Positions 9,143-17,955 of a DNA stretch of 64,000 nucleotides are shown here, piece by piece (positions within the stretch are counted from its first letter, which is position 1; every line of letters begins with the position of its first letter). A program made the translations under genes and the position numbers. The notes under the pieces are model-generated. The model searched no databases. It was not told where the DNA came from and was given only the letters and a program-made list of their open reading frames with translations. This DNA comes from Chryseobacterium defluvii (GTDB lineage: Bacteria; Bacteroidota; Bacteroidia; Flavobacteriales; Weeksellaceae). Where the stretch lies: assembly GCF_014204415.1 (NCBI RefSeq), contig NZ_JACHLE010000001.1, positions 434,001 to 498,000 on the forward strand. The letters run 5' to 3'.

Positions 9143-10808
9143 CGCCACGTCCATCCGCCACGGCATGAATATTTCCGTTGTCATCAATAAGGATCATCTC
9201 TGTTCTTCCGAGCTGGTTCCATCTTTCGGCCTTATATCCCAGTTTCTCAAGATCCTTAATGGTATTTTCAGGAAAATTCTTTTCAAATGCTACACTTTCC
9301 GGCAGCCATTGATGATGAAACTTTGGGGCATTGACGGATATATTGGCTTTCTGCTTAAAATCAATAACGTTTACAATAGATTGGTATACGGAAGTAGGAA
9401 TGGTAGTTCCTCCTGGTGTTCCTACTACCATATAAGGTTTTCCGTTTTTCAGCAGGATCGTAGGAGTCATGGAAGAAAGCATTCTTTTATTGGGCTGAAT
9501 GGCGTTAGCTTCACCGCCTACTGCTCCAAACATATTCGGAACACCCGGTTTTATAGAGAAATCATCCATTTCATTATTCAGGAAGAAACCTGCTCCGGAT
9601 ACTATTACTTTACTCCCGTATAAACCGTTAAGAGTAGTAGTTACTGCCGCAGCATTGCCATCCTTATCGATAACGGAAATATGGGTCGTTTCTGTTGATT
9701 CCTTAGGCTGTTGAATGATCTTTCCCACTGCTGAACTCGGAGTGGCTTTGTCAAAGCTGAAGCTTTTCCATCTGTTTTTCAAATATTCATCAGAGATCAG
9801 GTAAGAGGTTTTGTCATTAATGAAATCCGGATCGCCCATATATTCAGCCCTGTCGGCATAGGCTCTTCGTTCAGCTTCCACCATGATCTGTACGGTCTGT
9901 GTGGAATTCTGCTGATACTTTTCCAGATCCTCATATCCTGCCATTTTCAGCATTTGAGCCAGAAGGACACCGCCGCTTGAGGGTAAGGGCATAGATACGA
10001 CAATATTTCCTTTATAATCGAACTCAAGGGCTTTTCTTTCCGCTACTTTGTAATTCTTCAGGTCTTCCGGTGTGATGATTCCGTTTCCTTTTTTCATTTC
10101 AGCCACCAATAGGTCTGCTGTTTTTCCTTCATAAAAACCTTTTGCCCCTGATTTTTGGATCAATTTCAGCGTTTCAGCCAGCTCTTTTTGAACCAGGATA
10201 TCACCTGCCTGCCACGAAGTGTTCTTTACGAATGCCAGCTCAGATTGATTATGCTTTTGAAAGCTTTCTTTATGGGCATTCAGCAAGCCTGCTTCCTGTT
10301 CTGTGATGGCAAAGCCCTTCTCAGCCAGGTCAATGGCAGGCTGGATGAGTTTTTCCATAGGAAGTTTGCAATATTTTAAAGTGGCAAAAAAGCCGGCTAC
10401 ACTTCCCGGGATCCCTACTGCCAGCCTTCCGTTCTGGGAAAGATCTGTATTGGCTTTTCCGTTTTTATCCACATACATATCTCTTGAAGCTTTTTTAGGA
10501 GCTGTTTCACGATAGTCAATCGTGAATTTTTCTCCATTGCTCTTAACGCCTACCAAAAAACCGCCACCACCAATGTTACCGGCCTGAGGATAGACCACGG
10601 CTAAGGCGTATTGCGTGGCAACAACTGCATCATAAGCATTTCCACCCATTTTCATCACCTTTGCACCGGCTTCACTGGCTAAAGGATGCGCAGAGACTAC
10701 CACACCTTTGTTTTTTACTTTTACTTCTTTTATAATATTAAACCCTGTGAACTGTGGGAAATACAATTGATAAGTAACAAGAACAATTGCTGTTAAGATT
10801 TTTTTCAT
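9120..10808 (-). CDS. ggt: Gamma-glutamyltransferase
   Basis: 562 residues, normal for a precursor cleaved into two chains. A hydrophobic export signal begins [19 protein letters not shown]. The large-subunit core has [16 protein letters not shown] and GGGGFLVG. The autoprocessing site is [17 protein letters not shown], where the Thr before HISV is the expected nucleophile after self-cleavage. The small subunit keeps NNEMDDF and [15 protein letters not shown] with the oxyanion Ser-Ser. It hydrolyses or transfers gamma-glutamyl groups, for example from glutathione, in the periplasm. It is followed by a glutamate/dicarboxylate-type symporter overlapping its 3' end. Confidence 0.93.
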   Translation of the reverse strand: MKKILTAIVLVTYQLYFPQFTGFNIIKEVKVKNKGVVVSAHPLASEAGAKVMKMGGNAYDAVVATQYALAVVYPQAGNIGGGGFLVGVKSNGEKFTIDYRETAPKKASRDMYVDKNGKANTDLSQNGRLAVGIPGSVAGFFATLKYCKLPMEKLIQPAIDLAEKGFAITEQEAGLLNAHKESFQKHNQSELAFVKNTSWQAGDILVQKELAETLKLIQKSGAKGFYEGKTADLLVAEMKKGNGIITPEDLKNYKVAERKALEFDYKGNIVVSMPLPSSGGVLLAQMLKMAGYEDLEKYQQNSTQTVQIMVEAERRAYADRAEYMGDPDFINDKTSYLISDEYLKNRWKSFSFDKATPSSAVGKIIQQPKESTETTHISVIDKDGNAAAVTTTLNGLYGSKVIVSGAGFFLNNEMDDFSIKPGVPNMFGAVGGEANAIQPNKRMLSSMTPTILLKNGKPYMVVGTPGGTTIPTSVYQSIVNVIDFKQKANISVNAPKFHHQWLPESVAFEKNFPENTIKDLEKLGYKAERWNQLGRTEMILIDDNGNIHAVADGRGDDSVAVE

Positions 10809-10915
10809 GAGATGAAATTAATAAAAAAATTATTCATTTTTAAATTGATAATTTTATGTTAAATTCATCTGAAAGTTTATATTATTTTCATTAAAAGTTA
10901 TATTTTTTTTAATGT

Positions 10916-10923
10916 TAACTTTG
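10916..10923 (+). promoter_or_regulatory. -7 box surviving upstream of the TBDR remnant
   Basis: TAACTTTG fits TAnnTTTG, about 60 nt before the ATG at 10983. The promoter appears intact although the gene it serves is broken. Confidence 0.45.
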
Positions 10924-10982
10924 TTGATGTGTTTTTTATTGCTATGTTTTAAAATCAATATAATCTAAAAGCGTACTATTTC

Positions 10983-11351
10983 ATGAAGAAAAATTACCAG
11001 AAAATTTTCTCTGTCGGGTTTTGTTTTTTATTTTGGCAAACTTTAGTGCTCAAACTAATGATTCCTTAAAAACTAAAACGGTAGAAGAAGTTAAAATTAC
11101 GATCGGTTCCGGAAACAAAAGCAGAGTCGCTACAGATACTTCTGTTCCTGTGGATGTAACCAGCATAAGCTCACAATCGATATTAAGTCCGCAGACAGAT
11201 CTTAATCAGATTTTAAGTTATGTGGCTCCTTCATTCACCTCAAATTCAACTACGATTGCATAACTCCGATCAGTTTGTTTACTCCAGGAATGTTTCCCAG
11301 TTCGGTATGAATGGAAGATTTCTTTTCGCAAGAGTGAATCTGAGTTTTTAA
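10983..11351 (+). pseudogene. TonB-dependent receptor remnant: frameshift plus large internal deletion
   Basis: The ATG at 10983 opens MKKNYQKIFSVGFCFLF, which then shifts frame in a T-rich run near 11021-11035. The next frame continues ANFSAQTNDSLKTKTVEEV and on to ILSYVAPSFTSNSTTIA, the start of a TBDR plug domain, and stops at 11261-11263. A third frame from about 11259 reads SDQFVYSRNVSQFG, MNGRFLFARVNLSF and stop, a typical last barrel strand ending in Phe. The middle (probably 700 or more residues) is gone. A promoter and a terminator (11373-11405) still flank it. The 80-residue piece alone could not form a receptor. Confidence 0.8.
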
Positions 11352-11372
11352 ATCATATTTTTTCAGGATAGT

Positions 11373-11405
11373 AAAAAAAGGTGCATTTTACGCACCTTTT
11401 TTATT
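11373..11405 (+). terminator. Intrinsic terminator after the TBDR remnant
   Basis: AAAAAAAGGTGC, loop ATTTTAC, GCACC and seven T. Confidence 0.85.
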
Positions 11406-11432
11406 TTGGTTGGTATGATTTTTTTACTTTTG
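11406..11432 (+). promoter_or_regulatory. Promoter of the threonine dehydrogenase-like gene
   Basis: TTG at 11406-11408, a 16-bp gap, then TACTTTTG at 11425-11432. The ATG is 31 nt further on. Confidence 0.6.
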
Positions 11433-11463
11433 TAACATTCTAAAAATCTAAAAAAATCTAAAA

Positions 11464-12426
11464 ATGGAGTCCTATACGGAGAAAATATTGATTACCGGTG
11501 CTTTAGGCCAGATAGGTACTGAGCTTACCAACAGGCTTGTCGAAATTCACGGTGCGGAAAATGTTGTAGCCTCGGGATTAGACAGGTGGAATAAAGGGCT
11601 TACTTCGGCCGGATATTATGAAAGAATGGATGTAACGAATACCCAGCTGGTAAGGCAGATCATCAAAGATTACGATATTACTACGGTTTACCACCTGGCT
11701 TCATTGCTTTCGGGAACTTCAGAGAAACAGCCTGTTTTTGCATGGAAGCTTAATCTGGAACCTCTTCTTCAGTTTTGTGAAATGGCAAAGGAAGGACTGA
11801 TCAAAAAGATCTTCTGGCCGAGTTCCATTGCCGTATTCGGGAAAGGGATCCCTAAAGAAAATGTAGGACAGGATGTAGTGCTGAATCCGACTACTGTATA
11901 TGGAATCTCTAAGATGGCAGGTGAGAAATGGTGCGAATATTATTTTGACAAGCATGGTGTGGATGTGAGAAGTATAAGATACCCGGGACTGATCTCCTGG
12001 AAAACACCTGCAGGCGGAGGAACAACCGATTATGCCGTGGAAATTTTCTACGAGGCCGTGGAAGAAGGAAAATATACCAGTTTTATTTCGGAAGATACAG
12101 CCATGCCTATGCTCTATATGAATGATGCTATCAATGCAACATTGCAACTGATGGAAGCTCCAAAAGAAAACCTGACGGTGCGCTCATCTTATAACCTTGG
12201 CGGGATGTCTTTCACACCAAAACAACTCGCAGAAGAAATCAAAAAAGAAATCCAGGAATTTACTATTGATTATCAACCGGATTTCAGACAGGCTATCGCA
12301 GATTCCTGGCCGTCTTCCATTGATGATTCCGTGGCTAAAAAAGACTGGGGACTTTCTTATGATTTCGGAATTGCCGAGATGTCAAAAGATATGATTAAAA
12401 ATTTAAGGGTTAAATTGAATAGATAG
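11464..12426 (+). CDS. SDR-type L-threonine 3-dehydrogenase (NAD-dependent epimerase fold)
   Basis: 320 residues of the GalE/extended-SDR fold. The N-terminus ILITGALGQIGTELTNRL carries the GxxGxxG NAD site. The catalytic YxxxK is in TTVYGISKMAGEKWC (about residues 140-150), and the family-typical VRSIRYPGLISW and PAGGGTTDYAVEIFYEAV follow. These match the short-chain threonine dehydrogenases of Flavobacteria and Archaea, which turn threonine into 2-amino-3-ketobutyrate on the way to glycine. A related NDP-sugar epimerase is the main alternative, but the PAGGGTTDYA segment favours threonine. It has its own promoter. Confidence 0.82.
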   Translation: MESYTEKILITGALGQIGTELTNRLVEIHGAENVVASGLDRWNKGLTSAGYYERMDVTNTQLVRQIIKDYDITTVYHLASLLSGTSEKQPVFAWKLNLEPLLQFCEMAKEGLIKKIFWPSSIAVFGKGIPKENVGQDVVLNPTTVYGISKMAGEKWCEYYFDKHGVDVRSIRYPGLISWKTPAGGGTTDYAVEIFYEAVEEGKYTSFISEDTAMPMLYMNDAINATLQLMEAPKENLTVRSSYNLGGMSFTPKQLAEEIKKEIQEFTIDYQPDFRQAIADSWPSSIDDSVAKKDWGLSYDFGIAEMSKDMIKNLRVKLNR

Positions 12427-12509
12427 TAATGGTTTTATTTTACTTTAAATAAAAATTGTATTCTATTATGATTAAAATGGTTATGTTTTTTATCTAAAAA
12501 ATAGTTTAA

Positions 12510-13262
12510 ATGATATTGTTAACGTTTAATGTGGTGAATATTGAAGCTGAAACTAAAAATGGCGTTCATATTCCTGATGAGGAGAGGCTGAAAATTACGG
12601 AAGATAATACCAAAGCTGTTTTGAGGATTTTGGATATCCATGACATAAAAGCGACTTTCTTTATTGAAATTTCCATCGCTGAAAAACTTAAAAATCTTAT
12701 AAAAGCAATTTCAGGGCGCGGCCATGAAATTGCTTTTTATAATAAAAATTCAACGCTTGAAGAAATTGATCAGGTAAAAAAAAACATGCAGGATTTCCTG
12801 GAAAAACAGATTAGGGGAATCCGTCAGAAAGATTTTAAACTTCCTCAGGAGAGCCTGAAGCTTTTGGAGTTTAGTTATATTTCTAATATTGATAATGCCA
12901 ATATTCTCTTTCCTTTCAAACGCCTTGAAAGAAATACTGAAATCACGGAAGAAAATGGATTAAGCCTTGTTCCGGAAAGCATTTCACCTTACAGTCAGCT
13001 GCCCTACAATGACTTTGTATTTCAGATCCTGCCTATGAAATATTACCAGAGTATGGTTTTTGAAACCTTGAAAAATGATGAATTTGTCCTGATCTATCTT
13101 AATTCCTGGCAGTTTACGGATTTCAGCAAATATCAGTTTAAAATTCCTTTTTATAGAAGCCTGTTTTCGGGCAGAAAAATGGAAGATAAACTGGATGCCC
13201 TTCTTACCTGGATCAATGAGAAAGAGCTGGCTACTTCCCGGATGAAGGATTATATCTTTTGA
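12510..13262 (+). CDS. Polysaccharide deacetylase-like protein lacking metal ligands
   Basis: 250 residues. The layout follows the NodB/CE4 fold: strand one MILLTFNVVNIEAETKNG, then IKATFFIEISIAEKL, then GHEIAFYNKN. In active deacetylases the first strand has the Asp pair (F-D-x-D or F-D-D-G) and the third motif reads H-x-x-x-H. Here the first has Asn (TFNVVN) and the second His is absent (HEIAFY), so metal binding looks lost. No signal peptide, so it is probably cytosolic. Similar degenerate proteins are common in Chryseobacterium; function unknown. It starts 84 nt after the threonine dehydrogenase gene with no terminator between. Confidence 0.65.
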   Translation: MILLTFNVVNIEAETKNGVHIPDEERLKITEDNTKAVLRILDIHDIKATFFIEISIAEKLKNLIKAISGRGHEIAFYNKNSTLEEIDQVKKNMQDFLEKQIRGIRQKDFKLPQESLKLLEFSYISNIDNANILFPFKRLERNTEITEENGLSLVPESISPYSQLPYNDFVFQILPMKYYQSMVFETLKNDEFVLIYLNSWQFTDFSKYQFKIPFYRSLFSGRKMEDKLDALLTWINEKELATSRMKDYIF

Positions 13263-13358
13263 TTCATCTGGCTGTGATAAGATGTTTTCTAAACGTAAAG
13301 ACAAACAAGGCTATTTAGATTGATTTATTCACGGAATTTTCAATATATAAGGGAAGTT

Positions 13359-14183
13359 TCATTCCTGAATACAGATCGCAAACAGGTCTGTAGAATGCTC
13401 TATTTCTTTTCTGATGACAATATCTCCGGAAGAATATTGTGAAACGAAATCAGGTGTTGTATTGTTTGTTACGGGTGTGTTCTTTTTACCGGGCCTGATT
13501 TTGTTTTTCAATTCAAAGGCATATTTTAATGTATTTAAAAGGAAAACCCTCAAAGGATATGGATAAATGGACAGGGTGAACGGAAGGGTGATCATTTTCT
13601 GCTTCCTGGTGCGGCTGATCTCTTCCAGTACCAGATCCGAATCGGAGCCGATTCTAAGGACTTCTGCCTTTTTAAAATGTCTTTTGAGTAAACTTTCCAG
13701 GCCTTCAAATGTATATTCCTTGATGTGGAAAATGTTCCAGGGCTTTTGAATATAATTGAAAAGCCTGTTTTTTTTATCAGGTGTGGAGATCAGCAGGCAT
13801 CCGCCGGGATTTAAGAGCTTTTTCAGATCATTAAGATATTGGGTGTCATTGGGAACGTGCTCTATGACCTGAAAAGAAGTAATGACATCAAACTTTTCAC
13901 CCCCTAGTTCAGGGATAGTTTTAAAACCCAGATTGGGGGATGTATAGTTTTTTTTCGCAAACTCAATGGCTTCTCTGCTTACATCCGCACCAACAATACT
14001 TTCGGCATTTTCGGACAGCATTTGGGTACCATAGCCGGAACCACAGCCAAAATCCAGTACTTTTTTGCCTTTTACAAATTCTTTTGCATATTCATAAGTG
14101 GCCATATGCATCAGATGGATATAAAATGCTGATTTGTTATTAAAATTTCCGTTGAGTATGTGTCTTTCCCCGGTATGTTCCAT
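13359..14183 (-). CDS. Class I SAM-dependent methyltransferase
   Basis: 274 residues. The SAM-binding motif I is KVLDFGCGSGYGTQML (about 41-56), followed by an acidic post-I (VGADVSREAIEFAKK) and motif II FDVITSFQVIEHV, where the VIEHV signature is typical of small-molecule and sugar methyltransferases. PGGCLLISTPDKKN is motif III. The C-terminal 80 residues are more variable, with a hydrophobic stretch near YPYPLRVFLLNTLKY. The acceptor cannot be inferred; a glycan or lipid is possible. It lies 29 nt downstream of the metallophosphoesterase gene on the same strand and is likely co-transcribed with it. Confidence 0.8.
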   Translation of the reverse strand: MEHTGERHILNGNFNNKSAFYIHLMHMATYEYAKEFVKGKKVLDFGCGSGYGTQMLSENAESIVGADVSREAIEFAKKNYTSPNLGFKTIPELGGEKFDVITSFQVIEHVPNDTQYLNDLKKLLNPGGCLLISTPDKKNRLFNYIQKPWNIFHIKEYTFEGLESLLKRHFKKAEVLRIGSDSDLVLEEISRTRKQKMITLPFTLSIYPYPLRVFLLNTLKYAFELKNKIRPGKKNTPVTNNTTPDFVSQYSSGDIVIRKEIEHSTDLFAICIQE

Positions 14184-14212
14184 TCAGGTATGTTTTTGCT
14201 AAAATAAAAAAA

Positions 14213-15418
14213 TTAAGACAGTTCGAAAAGCGTGATCTCCGGTAAAACACCCACTCTTCCGGGGTATCCCAATACTCCGAAACCTCTGTTCACATATAAT
14301 AATTTGCCTTCGCTTTCATACAGGTCCGCCCATTTCGGATAGCGGTATTGTACAGGAGACCATTTTATGTTTTTCAGATCCAGCCCGAACTGCATGCCGT
14401 GCGTGTGGCCGGAAAGGGTAAGATGGACATTTCCTGTGTGTTTTTTAACTACTTGGTCAAAATGAGTAGGGTCGTGGCTCATCAATATTTTTGCGGCTGA
14501 TTCCGGGAGGTTTTCTAATGCCTTATCCAGATCTCCGAACTGCGGGAAAGGTTTCAATCCCCAGTTTTCAACCCCGAGGATATATAATTTTTCACCGTTT
14601 TTCTCAATAACCCGATGTTCATTTCTCAGCATGTCGAAACCTGCCTGTTTCTCGTAGTCAATAAGCGTTTCAAGGTTTTTTTTCTTCTCATAAGGGGAAC
14701 TCCAGGTCACATAATCGCCGTAATCATGGTTCCCTAAAACCGCAAATTTCCCGTCATTCGCTTTGATCGTGGAGAACAAAGGGATGAAAGGTTTGAATTC
14801 ATCAGCCACATTATTTACCATATCTCCTGTAAATAATACCAGGTCGGGTTTTTGTTCGTTGATGAGTTCAACAGCGTGTTTCAATTTATCAGGATCGGAA
14901 AAGCTTCCGCTATGGACATCCGAAATCTGTATGATCTTATATTCTTTAAAGCTTTCGGGAAGGTTATTAATCTTTACTTTTAATTTTCTCACCTTATGCC
15001 TGTATTTCCCAAACGTGATACCGTCTATGAACAAAGCCGAAAGCACGCCTCCAAGTCCCAGCCCCATAAGGCTTAAAAACTTCCTCCTTTCAGGGAAAAA
15101 ATTCTCCGAGGGCCGGAACAGCCCGGTCAGGTAGCTTCCTGTCCTGAAAATATCATCAATCAACAGGAATAAAACAATGAAAATTTTCGGGAGAATGAAT
15201 ACTAAAAATAGAGAGATCATGATCTGAGCTCTCATTGTGCTTCTGTCTGATCTTTGAAAATGAGTTACCTCATAGGCAAAGATTCCGTACACCGCTAAAG
15301 ATATCACCCAATAGCCGATCCTTATCCAAAGGTTGTCTGTCAACGTTCTTATTGCCTGGTAAATATAAAGTTCCAGAAAAAGGAAAATAGCGGCAATAAT
15401 TAAAAAATTTCTTTGCAT
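14213..15418 (-). CDS. Membrane-anchored metallophosphoesterase
   Basis: 401 residues from the ATG at 15418. An upstream GTG at 15439 falls in the terminator of the preceding gene and is rejected. Four hydrophobic segments fill residues 1-140 (starting MQRNFLIIAAIFLFLELYI). The calcineurin-like core follows with all metal motifs: QISDVHSGSF (DxH), LFTGDMVNN (GD), AVLGNHDYGDY (GNHD) and LSGHTHGMQFG (GHTH). This matches the YkuE/YaeI type, enzymes proposed to work on phospholipids or sugar-lipids; the substrate here is unknown. It probably heads a two-gene unit with the methyltransferase at 13359-14183. Confidence 0.87.
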   Translation of the reverse strand: MQRNFLIIAAIFLFLELYIYQAIRTLTDNLWIRIGYWVISLAVYGIFAYEVTHFQRSDRSTMRAQIMISLFLVFILPKIFIVLFLLIDDIFRTGSYLTGLFRPSENFFPERRKFLSLMGLGLGGVLSALFIDGITFGKYRHKVRKLKVKINNLPESFKEYKIIQISDVHSGSFSDPDKLKHAVELINEQKPDLVLFTGDMVNNVADEFKPFIPLFSTIKANDGKFAVLGNHDYGDYVTWSSPYEKKKNLETLIDYEKQAGFDMLRNEHRVIEKNGEKLYILGVENWGLKPFPQFGDLDKALENLPESAAKILMSHDPTHFDQVVKKHTGNVHLTLSGHTHGMQFGLDLKNIKWSPVQYRYPKWADLYESEGKLLYVNRGFGVLGYPGRVGVLPEITLFELS

Positions 15419-15427
15419 AACGTGTTT

Positions 15428-15466
15428 TAAAAAAAGCACAAAAGAAACTCCCTTTGTGCTTTTTAT
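15428..15466 (-). terminator. Terminator of the KAS III-like gene
   Basis: On the minus strand, AGCACAAAGG ... TTTTGTGCT is followed by seven T; a T-run on the other side also exists. It separates the KAS III-like gene from the metallophosphoesterase. Confidence 0.75.
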
Positions 15467-15485
15467 ATTTAAATTATTTATTTAA

Positions 15486-16553
15486 CTAAGGAAATCTGTA
15501 AACGATAGCATTGATGTTCATTCCTGCTCCTACGGAAGTCATCACAATGTTACCTTTATCTATAAACGATTGACCTTCCATTTTTCCTTTAATTATTAAA
15601 TCATACATGGTAGGAATGGTTGCTACGGATGAGTTTCCGAACATCTGGATCGTCATAGGGGAGATCGCATGGTCATAATCTTTCACATCATAAAGCTTAT
15701 GAAGCCTTTCGATCATTGCATAATCCATTTTAGCATTGGCCTGATGAATCAGTACTTTGTTGATATCCTGAATAGAAAGCCCGGCATCATCAATAGTTTC
15801 CTTAATGGCAACCGGAACATTTTTAAGGGCGTACTCATAAATTTTTCTTCCCAGCATCCTTACATATAAACGCTTCTGATCCGCTTCTTTATTGAGAGAG
15901 CAGCTGTTTCTTAGATAATCTATTTCAACTCCGTTGTCACAGATCGTATTGTGGGAAATGATCCCTACATTTTCATCATCGGTAGCTTTTACAACCACGG
16001 CACCGGCTCCGTCGGCAAAGATCATTTTATTTCGGTCATAAGGGTCCGTAACACGGCTTAAAGTTTCTCCGCCGATAACAAGGATGGTTTTGGCTGCTTT
16101 AGCTTTGATCAGGTTATCAGCCAGGATCATAGCTTCTACCCATCCCGGGCAACCGAATATCATGTCATAAGTGACACATTTTCTGTTTTTTATCCCTAAT
16201 TTATTTTTTACTCTTGCAGCCATATTCGGCATGAAGTTCACATAGCCGTTAACCGTAACTTCTCCGAAATTGCTTGCATAAATAATATAGTCTAATTCTT
16301 CACCATCTATTTTTGCGTCCTCAATGGCCAATTTTGCAGCCTCATAGCCGATTTGTGAGTTTGAAAGTTCATCTTCTATAAACCTTCTGTTCTCTATCTC
16401 CGTAATTTCTACAAATTTGGCAATAATTTCTTCAGTAGGTTTTTCTATTTTCTCTCCTTCATCCGTATAGAACTCGGAATTTAAAAAATAGTCTCTACCA
16501 ATAACTCTATTAGGAATATAAGATCCAGAACCAATAATGATCGTATTCGGCAT
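15486..16553 (-). CDS. 3-oxoacyl-ACP synthase III-like enzyme
   Basis: 355 residues of the thiolase fold, slightly longer than FabH (about 320). The active-site triad is visible: Cys in MIFGCPGWVEAM, His in VLIHQANAKMD and Asn in QMFGNSSVATIP. The N-terminus is IIIGSGSYIPNRVI, with an insertion near 28-45 (YTDEGEKIEKPTEEI). It should condense an acyl-CoA starter with malonyl-ACP or a similar unit. Because it is not in a fab cluster, a specialised role (unusual fatty acid, pigment or lipid) is as likely as primary fatty acid synthesis. Divergently transcribed from the 16655 gene, with back-to-back promoters. Confidence 0.85.
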   Translation of the reverse strand: MPNTIIIGSGSYIPNRVIGRDYFLNSEFYTDEGEKIEKPTEEIIAKFVEITEIENRRFIEDELSNSQIGYEAAKLAIEDAKIDGEELDYIIYASNFGEVTVNGYVNFMPNMAARVKNKLGIKNRKCVTYDMIFGCPGWVEAMILADNLIKAKAAKTILVIGGETLSRVTDPYDRNKMIFADGAGAVVVKATDDENVGIISHNTICDNGVEIDYLRNSCSLNKEADQKRLYVRMLGRKIYEYALKNVPVAIKETIDDAGLSIQDINKVLIHQANAKMDYAMIERLHKLYDVKDYDHAISPMTIQMFGNSSVATIPTMYDLIIKGKMEGQSFIDKGNIVMTSVGAGMNINAIVYRFP

Positions 16554-16579
16554 TTCGTTTAAATGATTTTTTAAAAATG

Positions 16580-16587
16580 CAAAGTTA
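16580..16587 (-). promoter_or_regulatory. -7 box of the KAS III-like gene
   Basis: TAACTTTG on the minus strand, 26 nt upstream of the ATG. It is divergent from the box at 16625-16632. Confidence 0.55.
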
Positions 16588-16624
16588 ATAATTAATCTTA
16601 ATAAGAAAGAATTAAAAATATTAT

Positions 16625-16632
16625 TAAATTTG
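16625..16632 (+). promoter_or_regulatory. -7 box of the 16655/menG/porT unit
   Basis: TAAATTTG fits TAnnTTTG and ends 22 nt before the ATG at 16655. Confidence 0.55.
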
Positions 16633-16654
16633 CAAAAATTGTACTTTACAATCT

Positions 16655-17224
16655 ATGAAAAACAATCCGTCCTTAAAAGGTTTACTTATTGCTGTTGCGG
16701 CATTTGTAGTTGCTTTTGGGATCTATTTCCTTTTTCTGTCCAAGAGAAACTATTACCTGGTAGATAATCCTACTCCCAATATATATTATTATAACATTAA
16801 TAACGGTTCCGAAGGGATCATCTCGGGAGGGCAGTCTGTACGGGTAGACCTGAAACAGGGGAAAAACTCTATCAGGGTTTTTGACCAGAATAAAAAACTG
16901 CTTTACGATTCTGCTTTTCAGGTGGATAAGATCCGCGGTCTTTTAAATATTGCCCATCAGGATTATTACGTTAATCGCCAGTATTATGGATACAACCTTA
17001 AAAAAGATTCATTACTTTTGACACTTGATAAAACCTTGATAGACGGTAAAGTATATTTGGGCGGAGCTAAGCACTTTAATAAGCTTTATACAGAAGATTT
17101 CTACTATAATGTAGATGAAGACTATGATAAACTTATTAAAAATATAGATAAGGTGGAGTCCCGCACCAAGATTTTCAGAAAACAAGATTACCTTAATTAT
17201 TATAAAGAATATTACAAGTTTTGA
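16655..17224 (+). CDS. Single-pass membrane protein of unknown function
   Basis: 189 residues: a short basic N-terminus, one membrane segment (about 8-28, LKGLLIAVAAFVVAFGIYFL), then a Tyr-rich, basic extracytoplasmic domain with NIYYYNINNGSEGI, QSVRVDLKQGKNSIRVF and a C-terminal YLNYYKEYYKF. I do not recognise a known family. Its TGA overlaps the TTG start of the menaquinone methyltransferase gene (TTGA), so the two are translationally coupled; conserved coupling would suggest a shared regulon rather than a shared pathway. Confidence 0.7.
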   Translation: MKNNPSLKGLLIAVAAFVVAFGIYFLFLSKRNYYLVDNPTPNIYYYNINNGSEGIISGGQSVRVDLKQGKNSIRVFDQNKKLLYDSAFQVDKIRGLLNIAHQDYYVNRQYYGYNLKKDSLLLTLDKTLIDGKVYLGGAKHFNKLYTEDFYYNVDEDYDKLIKNIDKVESRTKIFRKQDYLNYYKEYYKF

Positions 17225-17952
17225 CAAAAGATATTAACCAAGTAACTCCCTACAATTCTGAAGCTACAAAAAAAAGCCAGGTAGAGGATATGTTCGACAA
17301 TATTGCACCAAAGTATGATCTTCTGAATCATGTTTTGTCTATGAAAATTGATGTTTTGTGGAGAAATACGCTGGTGAAATGGATGAAAAATGATGACCCG
17401 CAGGAAGTACTGGATGTGGCTACAGGAACGGGGGATCTCGCCATTACGATCGAAAAAGGAACGAAGGCAAAAGTAATTGGTTTGGATTTATCGCAACAAA
17501 TGTTAAATGTTGGCGTTATTAAAATAAAAAAACTTAAATTAGACGGCAAAATTTCCATGCAAAAGGGGGATGCGGAAAATTTACCTTTCGAGGACAATAG
17601 ATTTGATGCTGTTTCCGTTGCATTTGGAGTGAGGAATTTTGAAAACCTTACCAAAGGTTTGGCAGAGTTGAGAAGAGTAGTTAAAGATAACAAGAGTGTT
17701 TATATACTGGAGTTTTCAAAGGTTGAGGGTTTCATGGGGCCATTGTATATGTTTTATTTCAAAAATATATTACCTGCCATCGGCAGACTGGTTTCCAAGG
17801 ACAATAGGGCATATACATACCTTCCGGATTCTGTAAATGCTTTTCCTCACGGGGAAAAGATGAGACAAATTCTTTCAGATACAGGATTTAAAAAAGTTGA
17901 ATATAAAAAACTAAGTTTAGGTATAGCCACAATTTATAAAGCAACAAAGTAA
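17221..17952 (+). CDS. ubiE: Demethylmenaquinone methyltransferase
   Basis: 243 residues, normal length. The UbiE signatures are present: MFDNIAPKYDLLNHVLS near the N-terminus, SAM motif VLDVATGTGDLAI (about 62-74), GLDLSQQMLNVG, and DAVSVAFGVRNFENL followed by AELRRVVK and the C-terminal PHGEKMRQIL. It methylates demethylmenaquinone in the last step of menaquinone synthesis. The start is a TTG overlapping the preceding stop (TTGA). No ATG exists before the conserved MFDNIAPKY, so the non-ATG start is well supported. porT follows after 3 nt. Confidence 0.93.
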   Translation: MTKDINQVTPYNSEATKKSQVEDMFDNIAPKYDLLNHVLSMKIDVLWRNTLVKWMKNDDPQEVLDVATGTGDLAITIEKGTKAKVIGLDLSQQMLNVGVIKIKKLKLDGKISMQKGDAENLPFEDNRFDAVSVAFGVRNFENLTKGLAELRRVVKDNKSVYILEFSKVEGFMGPLYMFYFKNILPAIGRLVSKDNRAYTYLPDSVNAFPHGEKMRQILSDTGFKKVEYKKLSLGIATIYKATK

Positions 17953-17955
17953 CCT

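Noticed and set aside
10809..10982. Small RNA or gene in the ggt-TBDR gap
   Set aside because: AT-rich sequence without hairpins or ORFs; the one clear element is the -7 box of the remnant.
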